Assembly: GCF_016904955.1 (NCBI RefSeq)
Contig: NZ_JADIKE010000024.1
Span: 1 to 64,000 of the forward strand
Length of the DNA: 64,000 nucleotides
Direction: 5' to 3'
From: Dyella flava
Lineage (GTDB): Bacteria; Pseudomonadota; Gammaproteobacteria; Xanthomonadales; Rhodanobacteraceae
Under the pieces are notes generated by a model, which searched no databases, was not told the origin of the DNA, and was given only the letters and a program-made list of their open reading frames with translations. Position 1 is the first letter of the stretch, and every line of letters begins with the position of its first letter. Positions 1 through 7,382 of the stretch are shown one piece after another. A program made the position numbers and the translations under genes.

Positions 1-172
1 GCACCAGGAACGCGTTGATGTCATCCAGCGTAAAAGCCACCTTCACGAACGAAATCAGCGGGCCGTTGAGCCAGGTGAAGAAGCCCATGATGAAAAACAG
101 CACGCCGATGATCGTCATCGGCAGCAGGCTGGATGAGCGCGGCGCTTCGCCGGCTAGCGTGACGGACGACAT
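1..172 (-). CDS. Sugar:H+ symporter, FucP/NagP-like MFS (5' end only)
   Basis: Only the first 57 codons are in the window; the gene runs off the left edge. The start at 172 opens a short polar leader followed by a hydrophobic stretch (LLPMTIIGVLFFIMGFF) and the sequence TWLNGPLISFVK, which resembles the first membrane helix of the fucose/glucose-galactose permease family that includes NagP-type amino-sugar permeases. In the inner membrane it would import the free sugar that the downstream ROK kinase phosphorylates. It lies 115 bp downstream of the DeoR regulator on the same strand, fitting a regulator-permease unit of the GalNAc locus. Substrate specificity is inferred from context only. Confidence 0.72.
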   Translation of the reverse strand, partial: MSSVTLAGEAPRSSSLLPMTIIGVLFFIMGFFTWLNGPLISFVKVAFTLDDINAFLV

Positions 173-287
173 GAATGAACCTCTCCCCCTGGTTGAATCT
201 GGTGCGTCAGACAACACCGCTGCCGTGCAGCGTGATCCGCTTGCGTGAGCGTGATCGAAGCAGGCGCAACGATGGCGCCTGGATCGC

Positions 288-1100
288 CTAGACGAGCGTC
301 ACCTCGACCCCCGCCTGGCGCAGCTTTTCGACCGCTGCCGCTGGCGCGCTGGAATCGGTGATCACCTGATGCAACTTGTTCACCGGCGTGATCACCGACA
401 GGCTGCGCTGGCCGAGCTTGCTGCCATCCAGCACGGCAATGGTTTCGCGCGAGACGCGGATCATCAGCGCATTGAGCGAGGCTTCCAACGGATCGGGCGT
501 GGTCACGCCCACCGCCGGGTCGAGGCCGTCGACGCCGAGGAACAGCCGGTCGGCGGACAGTCGCGACAAGGTCTGCTCGGCATCCGGACCCACCAGCGAA
601 TACGAGGTCGGGCGCAGCAAGCCACCCAGCATCATCACCCGCACGTTCGGCAACCCGGACAGTTCCAGCACGATGTTCAGCGCATTGGTCACCACCGTCA
701 GCGATTCGAACTTCATGTGCCGGATCTGCCGCGCGATTTCCACGGTGGTCGAACCGGAGTCGAGGATGATCGTCTCGCCGTCGCGGATCAGCTTGGCTGC
801 CGCCTGGCCGATGCGCAGCTTCTGCGCATGCCAGCGGGTTTCCTTGATGTTTAGCGGCGTGTCGTTCGCCGTGGTGATCTGGCCGACGGGTAGCGCACCA
901 CCGTGCGAGCGGGTAATGGCGGAAACCTGCGCCAGTGCCTCCAGGTCGCCGCGAATGGTGACGGCGGATGTGCCGAACTGTGTCGCCAGTTCCTCGACGG
1001 TAGCGCGGCCGTGTTCCTCCACAAAACTGACGATCAGACGTCGGCGTTCTTCGACCAACAGACGGCGCGAGTGTGGGAGGTCGGCTTGGGCTTTTGTCAT
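288..1100 (-). CDS. agaR: DeoR-family transcriptional regulator of the amino-sugar locus (AgaR-like)
   Basis: This is a 270-residue DeoR/GlpR-type repressor, the usual family length. The N-terminal winged helix-turn-helix covers roughly residues 10-65 (RRRLIVSFVEEHGRATVEEL, then TSAVTIRGDLEAL), and the linker carries the family signature SHGGALP. The C-terminal phosphosugar-sensing domain shows ILDSGSTTVEIAR and GVDGLD-type motifs. The start at 1100 was chosen because the reading frame upstream of it lacks family features. It is divergent from agaS, with a 392 bp promoter region between. By analogy with AgaR it should respond to a phosphorylated amino sugar; the effector is inferred from context. 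Confidence 0.85.
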   Translation of the reverse strand: MTKAQADLPHSRRLLVEERRRLIVSFVEEHGRATVEELATQFGTSAVTIRGDLEALAQVSAITRSHGGALPVGQITTANDTPLNIKETRWHAQKLRIGQAAAKLIRDGETIILDSGSTTVEIARQIRHMKFESLTVVTNALNIVLELSGLPNVRVMMLGGLLRPTSYSLVGPDAEQTLSRLSADRLFLGVDGLDPAVGVTTPDPLEASLNALMIRVSRETIAVLDGSKLGQRSLSVITPVNKLHQVITDSSAPAAAVEKLRQAGVEVTLV

Positions 1101-1492
1101 GCGCGTTGGTCGAGGAGTCGAGTTGCGTCGCCATGGTATACGTTGCCGGATATTCCGTGTCAGATCGCCTGGCGCAGCGCCACATGGGTAATGAATCGGC
1201 CGGACTGAAGATCCGGCGCGATGGGGAAAAGCCACCGGCCGCGGCGAACTCGAATGAGCCCTTGGGTGCCGCGGCCGGCGAGGGGAACTTAATCGGTGAA
1301 CGAGACGTTGATCGGGTCATGTTGCTGACCCCGATCCAGCGGCTGCTGTCCTGTGCCCGCCATGGCATGGACTTGGGTCCAAGTGGCCTTGGCAGGGTTT
1401 TAGAAGATTTCGAATGATATTGTAAGTAAATTTGATTTCGAATACCGTATTTCGTAACCTTACGGCTTCGAATTTGGACGGATTGGGGAATA
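1101..1492. promoter_or_regulatory. Divergent agaR/agaS control region
   Basis: This 392 bp non-coding stretch separates the regulator from agaS. Its agaS-proximal half is AT-rich, unlike the surrounding genes, and holds three direct copies of TTCGAAT at 1409-1415, 1437-1443 and 1467-1473 (spacings 28 and 30 bp, close to three helical turns), plus a related TTCGTAA at 1451-1457. Two copies share the longer core GATTTCGAAT. Same-face spacing is what one expects for a repressor binding several direct repeats, as DeoR proteins do. No -35/-10 pair could be assigned with confidence. The regulator-proximal half shows nothing recognisable. Confidence 0.5.
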
Positions 1493-2695
1493 ATGTCAAG
1501 CGTCGGCAAGGAAACGAAAACAAATGCAGCGTTGACCGAGCTGCAGGCGCGCCCGCTGGCGAAACAGCGGGAGCTTGGCTACGCCGACACCCTGCGCGAG
1601 ATCCTGCAACAGCCCGCCACCTGGCGTGATACCGCCGGCATGTCGAGAGGGGTGGCGGCGCTGCAGATCATCACCCGCACGCTGACCCCCATGCTCAGCC
1701 AGGTGGTGCTCACCGGTTCGGGCAGTTCCATGTACATCGGTGAATGCCTGGCGCCCACCCTGCAACTAGGTTTGGGCGTGCCGGTGCAGGCGATCGCCGC
1801 CGGCACGTTGCTTACGCATTGGCGCAGCGTGTTGCCACAGCAACCGGGTCTGCTGATCTCGCTGGCACGTTCCGGCGACAGCCCGGAGAGCGCGGGCGTG
1901 GTGAGCCGATTGCTGGTCGAGGCGCCGGCCTGGCGTCATCTGGTTATCACCTGCAACGCCCGCGGCAAGCTCGCCACCCGCTATGCAGACGATCCGCGGG
2001 TGACGGTGCTGGTGCTCGACGAGCGCACCAACGACCGCAGTCTGGTAATGACCAGCAGCTTCACCAATCTGTTGCTGGCCGGTACCGGCCTGGTGCAGGG
2101 ACGCTCTGGCGAAGTAACGCCCGCCGCCATCGAGCGAGCGGCGACGGTCGTGCAGCGCATCTTCGCGCAGCATGCCGATGCGCTGGAGCAACTGGCCGGA
2201 CGCGACTTCTCCACGGCGGTCTATCTCGGCAGCGGCGGCGCACTCGGCGCCGCGCACGAATGCGCGCTGAAGATGCTGGAGATGACCGGCGGCCAGGTGC
2301 TGACGATGGCGGAGACCTTCCTCGGCCTGCGGCATGGGCCGATGTCCGGCGTGCATCCAACGACACTCGTCTACGGATTGCTATCGCCCGATCCGGCCGT
2401 GCGCGCCTTTGAAGTCGACCTGCTGCGCGAACTCTCGCGCAAACGGCTGGGCATGGCGAAGTTGCTGATAGGCGAGGGCATTCCCGCCGATCTGGTCGGT
2501 CCCGACGATGTGGCGATCGAACTGGATGGCCTGGCGGCGCAAGCGCACGAAGAGATACCGAGCTTGCTGGCGGGTATCGCCGTTGGCCAGTTGCTGGCGT
2601 TCTTCCGCTGCCTGTCGCAGGGCGGCAAACCGGATACCCCGTCACTGGGAGTGCTGACCCGGGTGGTCGAGGACTTTGCGATCCACGAAGGCTAG
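1493..2695 (+). CDS. agaS: AgaS-type sugar-phosphate isomerase/deaminase (SIS domains)
   Basis: This 400-residue protein has two SIS sugar-isomerase domains. The first has LTGSGSSMYIGE (about residues 73-84) and SLARSGDSPES (123-133), the phosphosugar-binding loops; the second has YLGSGGALGAAHECALK near residue 245 and a GLRHGPMSG loop near 285. It has no glutaminase domain, so it is not GlmS. In GalNAc pathways AgaS converts galactosamine-6-phosphate to tagatose-6-phosphate plus ammonia in the cytoplasm, which fits the NagA-type deacetylase and ROK kinase nearby. It starts a probable operon with the KbaZ-like gene 48 bp downstream. A GlcNAc-6-phosphate role is possible but less likely, given the AgaZ partner. 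Confidence 0.86.
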   Translation: MSSVGKETKTNAALTELQARPLAKQRELGYADTLREILQQPATWRDTAGMSRGVAALQIITRTLTPMLSQVVLTGSGSSMYIGECLAPTLQLGLGVPVQAIAAGTLLTHWRSVLPQQPGLLISLARSGDSPESAGVVSRLLVEAPAWRHLVITCNARGKLATRYADDPRVTVLVLDERTNDRSLVMTSSFTNLLLAGTGLVQGRSGEVTPAAIERAATVVQRIFAQHADALEQLAGRDFSTAVYLGSGGALGAAHECALKMLEMTGGQVLTMAETFLGLRHGPMSGVHPTTLVYGLLSPDPAVRAFEVDLLRELSRKRLGMAKLLIGEGIPADLVGPDDVAIELDGLAAQAHEEIPSLLAGIAVGQLLAFFRCLSQGGKPDTPSLGVLTRVVEDFAIHEG

Positions 2696-2743
2696 CTCCA
2701 CCGATCGGCCTGCCGTGAAACGAAACACAGGTTCCAGGATTCC

Positions 2744-4030
2744 ATGAAAGCATTGCTCGACATCGTTGCACGGCATCGCTCCGGCCAGGCCGTCGGTATC
2801 AGCTCGATCTGTTCGGCGCATCCGGTGGTGCTGGATGCCGCGCTTCGCCATGGCCGCGACAGCGGCCAGTCGGTGCTGATCGAGGCGACTTCGAACCAGG
2901 TCAACCAGTTCGGCGGCTACACCGGCATGCGCCCGGTCGATTTCCACGCCTTTGTGATGGACCGCGCGGACCAGGCCGGACTGCCGCGCGAGCGCGTGCT
3001 GCTCGGTGGCGATCACCTGGGGCCGAACTGCTGGCAGGGCGAGTCCGCGGGCGTGGCGATGGTGAAGTCGGAAACGCTGATCGACGACTACGTCACCGCA
3101 GGCTTCCGCAAAATCCATCTCGACTGTTCGATGTCCTGCGCCGACGATCCGCAGGTGCTCTCCGACGCCGAAGTGGCCGCACGCGCCGCGCGCCTGGCCG
3201 CCGTCGCCGAGCGCGCCTGGCGGCGCAGCGGCGGTGAAGCGCCGGTGTACATCGTCGGCACCGAAGTACCGGTGCCGGGCGGAGCGAAAGAAGAACTGGA
3301 CGGACTGCAGGTCACGCGTCCCGAGGCGATGGCGGCAACGGTGGAAGCGCACCGCAGTGCTTTCGCCGAGCGGGGCCTCGACGAGGCGTGGCAGCGTGTG
3401 GTCGGTCTGGTCGTGCAGCCTGGGGTCGAGTTCGACCATCACGATGTCGTCGACTACCAACCCGACAAGGCGCGTGCGCTCAGTGCCGCGCTTGAAGCCT
3501 TTCCCGGCCTGGTCTACGAGGCGCACTCCACCGATTACCAGACCCCCGCAGCGCTGGCCGCGCTGGTGCGCGGTCATTTCGCGATACTCAAGGTGGGTCC
3601 GGGCGTCACTTACGCGCTGCGAGAAACCTTGTGGGCGCTGTCTTTCATCGAGGACGAACTGGTGGCGGACGCGCAGCGCTCACAGTTGCGTCGCGTTGTG
3701 CTTGAGGTGATGCGTGCCGAGCCGAAGTACTGGAGCAAGTACTACACCGACGAAAGCCGTCTGGCGCTGGATCTGCAATACAGCTTGAGCGATCGCGTGC
3801 GCTACTACTGGGGGCACCCGAGGATTCGCGAAACCTGCGACAGGCTGTTGCGCAACCTGGATGGGTTAGCGCAAAAGGGTGCGTTGCCGCTGGCGCTGCT
3901 TAGTCAGTACCTGCCGCGCCAGCATGATGAGATTCGTGCCGGGCGATTGGTGAACTCGGCGGGTGAGATCCTGCGTGCGGGGGTGACGTATGTTGTGCGG
4001 CAGTATGCGGAAGCTTGTATGCAGATTTAG
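2744..4030 (+). CDS. agaZ: AgaZ/KbaZ/GatZ family D-tagatose-bisphosphate aldolase-associated protein
   Basis: This 428-residue protein matches the KbaZ/GatZ/AgaZ family in length and pattern: SGQAVGISSICSAHP at the N-terminus, EATSNQVNQFGGYTGM near residue 50, LGGDHLGPN near residue 87 and a GLVVQPGVEFDH segment in the middle. In enterobacteria KbaZ and GatZ stabilise the class II aldolase KbaY/GatY; comparative work on GalNAc pathways has instead proposed that AgaZ is the tagatose-6-phosphate kinase. No KbaY/GatY aldolase gene or PfkB-type kinase occurs in the window, which favours a kinase role here but does not prove it. It follows agaS and is followed by a palindromic repeat block. Confidence 0.83.
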   Translation: MKALLDIVARHRSGQAVGISSICSAHPVVLDAALRHGRDSGQSVLIEATSNQVNQFGGYTGMRPVDFHAFVMDRADQAGLPRERVLLGGDHLGPNCWQGESAGVAMVKSETLIDDYVTAGFRKIHLDCSMSCADDPQVLSDAEVAARAARLAAVAERAWRRSGGEAPVYIVGTEVPVPGGAKEELDGLQVTRPEAMAATVEAHRSAFAERGLDEAWQRVVGLVVQPGVEFDHHDVVDYQPDKARALSAALEAFPGLVYEAHSTDYQTPAALAALVRGHFAILKVGPGVTYALRETLWALSFIEDELVADAQRSQLRRVVLEVMRAEPKYWSKYYTDESRLALDLQYSLSDRVRYYWGHPRIRETCDRLLRNLDGLAQKGALPLALLSQYLPRQHDEIRAGRLVNSAGEILRAGVTYVVRQYAEACMQI

Positions 4031-4033
4031 CTT

Positions 4034-4569
4034 TGCTCCCTCTCCCCTCCGGGGAGAGGGCTGGGGTGAGGGGTCAACCTCGCGAAGATGTAGATGCGCA
4101 GCGTGAGCGCATCTAAGACATGACGCTGTAGCCATGACGTTCGAGGCAAGCGCAGCCCCTCACCCCAACCCTCTCCCCAAAGGGGAGAGGGAGCAAAAGC
4201 ACGAGGCGCCACGCTCTTCCCCCTCTCCCCTCCGGGGAGAGGGCTGGGGTGAGGGGTCAACCTCGCGAAGAAGTGGATGCGCAGCGTGAGTGCATCCAAG
4301 AGACACAACGCTGTAGCCACAAAGTTCGAGGCAAGCGCGGCCCCTCACCCCAACCCTCTCCCCGGAGGGGAGAGGGAGCAAAAGCACGGGGCGCAACGCT
4401 CTTCCCCCTCTCCCCTTCGGGGAGAGGGCTGGGGTGAGGGGTCAACCTCGCGAAGATGTAGATGCGCAGCGTGAGCGCATCTAAGAAGACACAACGCTGT
4501 AGCCACGAAGTTCGAGGCAAGCGCAGCCCCTCACCCCAACCCTCTCCCCGAAGGGGAGAGGGAGCAAAG
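4034..4569. repeat. Triple tandem palindromic repeat element (3 x about 165 bp, period about 183 bp)
   Basis: The gap between the convergent agaZ and nagA genes is almost wholly filled by three near-identical units beginning near 4036, 4220 and 4405. Each unit opens with a CCCTCTCCCC/GGGGAGAGGG hairpin followed by CTGGGGTGAGGGG, has a short central palindrome (GATGCGC...GCGCATC), and ends with CCCCTCACCCCAACC followed by another CCCTCTCCCC/GGGGAGAGGG hairpin. Each unit is therefore a large imperfect inverted repeat made of nested hairpins. The copies differ at a few positions (TCC, TTC, AAG or AAA loops). It resembles multi-hairpin intergenic repeats common in Xanthomonadaceae. It may act as a bidirectional terminator for the two converging operons. 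Confidence 0.85.
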
Positions 4570-4571
4570 CG

Positions 4572-5687
4572 CTACACCGCATGCCCTTCGACAAACACCT
4601 GGCTCAACGCATATTGCTCATCAAGCACCACCAAGTCCGCACACGCCCCAGAACGAATCACACCGCGATCATCGACGCCCAAATATTCCGCGGGATAACG
4701 CGACAACCGATTCGACGCATCACCCACATCCAACCCAATCGAAATCAGATTGCGCAACGCCTGATCCATCGTGAGCGCACTGCCGGCGAGCGAGTCGCCA
4801 TTCGCGAGCCGCACGCAACCGGCGCATTTATGGACACTCTGCGTGCCCAGGCGATAGGTCCCATCCGGCATGTCGGTGGCCGCGGTGGCATCGGTGATGC
4901 AATACAGGCGCGGAATCGAACGCAGCGCCGCATGCATCGCACCCGGATGAACGTGCGCGAGATCCGGAATCAGTTCCGCGTATTCGCCATGAGCCAGGGC
5001 CGCTGTGGCGACACCGGGTTCGCGGTGATTGACGCCTGTCATGCCATTGAACAGGTGGGTGAATCCCGCCGCTCCCGCGCGCAGTGCGGCGACGGTCTGG
5101 TCGTAGTCGGCGGCGCTGTGCCCGATCTGCACGCGGATGCCGAGCGCGGTCAGTGCGGGAATGAGCTCCATGTGCCCGGGGATTTCCGGCGCCATCGTCA
5201 GCACCCGGATCGGCGTGATCGCGTGCAGCGACTCCACCTGCTGCAGCGTGGCGGTCGCGACGCAATTGGGCTGGGCGCCGAGGCGTTGGGCGCTGATGAA
5301 GGGGCCTTCCAGATGCGTACCCAGCACGCGCGCCGCGTCCGGAGCCGGCGCGGCCTTGACGCGCTCGATGCCGTGCAAGGCTTGGGTGATGCGCTCGATG
5401 CTGTCGGTCATGGTGGTCGCCAACAGCGCGGTGGTGCCATGCCGCGCATGGGCGCGGGCAATCGTCTGCGCGCTGTCGCCACCTTCCATCACATCGACGC
5501 CGCGCGCACCGTGCACGTGCAGGTCGATGAAGCCCGGCAGGATCACGGGGAGATTTGAAGTGCCGGCTTTGCGGACCAGCTCTTCGTACGGCAGCGACTG
5601 CAGTTCGCGAATCCGCCCGTCGAATGCCACCGCGCCCATGAGCCAGCCTGCGGGCGTGAAAACTCGTCCATACACTTGCCGCAACAT
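4572..5687 (-). CDS. nagA: N-acetylgalactosamine/glucosamine-6-phosphate deacetylase (NagA/AgaA family)
   Basis: This 371-residue amidohydrolase-superfamily enzyme removes the acetyl group from an N-acetylhexosamine-6-phosphate in the cytoplasm. Visible motifs are the metal site PGFIDLHVHGARG (His57 and His59), THLEGPFIS with the metal-ligand Glu, IGHSAADY, HLFNGMTGVNHREPG and the catalytic-Asp region CITDATAATDMPDG. The start at 5687 lies 10 bp after the ROK kinase stop codon and matches the family N-terminus; longer extensions do not. Its operon with the ROK kinase, opposite AgaS/AgaZ, suggests GalNAc-6-phosphate as main substrate (AgaA role), though NagA enzymes can be promiscuous. Confidence 0.9.
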   Translation of the reverse strand: MLRQVYGRVFTPAGWLMGAVAFDGRIRELQSLPYEELVRKAGTSNLPVILPGFIDLHVHGARGVDVMEGGDSAQTIARAHARHGTTALLATTMTDSIERITQALHGIERVKAAPAPDAARVLGTHLEGPFISAQRLGAQPNCVATATLQQVESLHAITPIRVLTMAPEIPGHMELIPALTALGIRVQIGHSAADYDQTVAALRAGAAGFTHLFNGMTGVNHREPGVATAALAHGEYAELIPDLAHVHPGAMHAALRSIPRLYCITDATAATDMPDGTYRLGTQSVHKCAGCVRLANGDSLAGSALTMDQALRNLISIGLDVGDASNRLSRYPAEYLGVDDRGVIRSGACADLVVLDEQYALSQVFVEGHAV

Positions 5688-5697
5688 GGCCTGCACC

Positions 5698-6621
5698 TCA
5701 GTGATTTTGACGCGCCAGAATCGCTGCGCCGCGGGTACCGCTGGCATCACCGAAGACTGGACGAAGAATGGGAGGCGTGCGCGGACCCGCAAACAGATGC
5801 GTGGCAATCAGCGCGGGCAAGCGGGTATAGAGCTGATCCAGCTTGGACAGGCCGCCGCCGAGCACGATGGCATGCGGATCCAGATGCAGGATTAGCGTCG
5901 CGATGCCGTGCGCGAGTACCGCGATATGCACGTCCAGGGTGTGCCGGGCCGCTGCGTTGCCGTCGCTGGCCTGGCAGACGATCTGTACGGCATCGAGCCG
6001 TTGCCCGGTGAAATGCGCATGGATGGCGCTGATGCCGCTGCCGGAGGCGTATCGCTCGATGCAGCCGCGCAGGCCGCACGGACAATCCAGCACCGGCAGC
6101 CGATAGCGATCGAGCGTCACGGCTGGAACCGGCACATGGCCCACATCACCCAGCGTGCCGTTCATGCCGCGAATCAGGCGTTGCTCCACGCAATAGCCGC
6201 CGCCCATGCCGGTGCCGAGGATCAGGCCGAACATCGTGGGCGCATCCGCGGCCGCGCCGCCGTTGGCTTCGGAAAGCGCGAAGCATTGGCAATCGTTGCC
6301 GATCGCGATCGGGCGTTGCAGGCGTTCGGTCAGCAGGGCGGCCAGGTTCTGGTTGGTCAGCGCCGGCACATTGGCACTCAGATGGCGGCCACTGACCGGG
6401 TCGACGATGCCCGGCAAGCCAACCCCGATATGGCCCTGTTCGCCGACCTGCGCATCGGCCTGGTGAACCAGCGCCACCACGGCATCCAGGAACTGCCCCA
6501 GATCCTGGGTCGGGGTGGGGATTCGCCACTGGTGCACAAGGCGCAGTTCGTCGTCGTAGCAGGCCAGCTCGATCTTGGTGCCGCCGATATCGAAGCCGTA
6601 ATAGTGATGTGCCTTGCTCAT
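5698..6621 (-). CDS. agaK: ROK-family N-acetylhexosamine kinase (AgaK/NagK-like)
   Basis: This 307-residue ROK sugar kinase would phosphorylate the imported N-acetylhexosamine at C6 with ATP. The phosphate-binding loop DIGGTK is at residues 11-16, the catalytic Asp lies in IAIGNDCQCF (Asp110), GLILGTGMGGG follows at 133-142, and the structural zinc site is formed by His162 with CPCGLRGC (Cys180, Cys182, Cys187). It heads a two-gene operon with nagA on the minus strand and faces the TonB receptor across 761 bp. Because import here is by a permease rather than a PTS, a cytoplasmic kinase is required; this matches the non-PTS GalNAc pathway described in Shewanella. Confidence 0.88.
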   Translation of the reverse strand: MSKAHHYYGFDIGGTKIELACYDDELRLVHQWRIPTPTQDLGQFLDAVVALVHQADAQVGEQGHIGVGLPGIVDPVSGRHLSANVPALTNQNLAALLTERLQRPIAIGNDCQCFALSEANGGAAADAPTMFGLILGTGMGGGYCVEQRLIRGMNGTLGDVGHVPVPAVTLDRYRLPVLDCPCGLRGCIERYASGSGISAIHAHFTGQRLDAVQIVCQASDGNAAARHTLDVHIAVLAHGIATLILHLDPHAIVLGGGLSKLDQLYTRLPALIATHLFAGPRTPPILRPVFGDASGTRGAAILARQNH

Positions 6622-7382
6622 GCCCGGTGGCCGCCCTTGAAGCTGTCGAGTCTTTTCGATCGACGCAAAGAAATGTGCATGGGTATCAGAAGAAAGATTT
6701 GATCACGCGTGGCCGTGCAGGCCACCACCCCACACCCTCCCCGAACTTTGCGCCTTCCGCCCCCTCTTGCCGCACGGAACCTGAGGGCGTGTGACAGGGC
6801 ATGCGCGTAAGCGTCGGAAGGGTGGCTGGGCATGGGATGGCCGGTCGGTAGGGAATTGTACTATCAACGAAAGAATGCGAAGTCTAGCAACGGAGAAAAA
6901 ATTAGCATTTCTGTTGATTGTTGACATGTCTTTCACGCAATGATAGAAAACGTAACAATACGAAGGATAACTGCCGTCGAGGCCTCATGCTTGGGCCGGT
7001 ACCCGCCAAGCCGAAGAAGCCCCTGCGACGTAACACCTGAATCCAATGTTGTTCGGCTGGGGAGATTGGGATGTTGGTTCGTACCTGCGCCGCCGTCGGG
7101 GCGGTAGACAAGCCTTTCCCTGCACTGCATGTGCACCGTGCGCTGCCCGCCAAGGCGGCGCTGTTCGCATCGAGCAGCCGTCCGTCGAGTTGATCCATGG
7201 CAAAGCCTTATTCGCCAGCTTGGTGGAGAGCGGCGAGTGGGCAGGTCATCCAGCGACTCGGCATCCAGAACTGGACATTCACCTTACAAGCAAGACGCGG
7301 CGGTTGAACAAGCCGGCTGAACCCGGCTTTCGACCAGCACACGTCACATAAAACCGATACCACCGGGGAGGAAGTTTCTACG
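6622..7382. promoter_or_regulatory. Long divergent intergenic region between agaK and the TonB receptor
   Basis: This 761 bp region has no convincing gene: short frames present in it have no family features. The segment 6855-6970 is AT-rich compared with its surroundings, which suggests promoters and regulator sites for the minus-strand kinase operon, and includes TTTCACGCAATGATAGAAA at about 6930-6948, an interrupted TTTC/GAAA dyad. The exact TTCGAAT repeat of the agaS promoter is absent. The rest, up to the receptor start, probably contains the receptor 5' leader; a purine-rich GGGGAGGAAG lies about 8 bp before its ATG. Confidence 0.4.

Noticed and set aside
154..1509. Long frame on the minus strand over the DeoR gene
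   Set aside because: It is rich in Arg, Pro and Gly with no domain and overlaps the DeoR gene on the same strand in another frame; this is a GC-rich shadow frame.
4034..4569. Possible CRISPR-like array from the regular period
   Set aside because: The repeats are about 165 bp of near-contiguous palindromic DNA with only short linkers, no spacers of 30-40 bp, and no cas genes nearby.
7046..7351. Frame of 101 codons before the TonB receptor
   Set aside because: No Shine-Dalgarno sequence, no family pattern and low coding quality; treated as leader or non-coding DNA.
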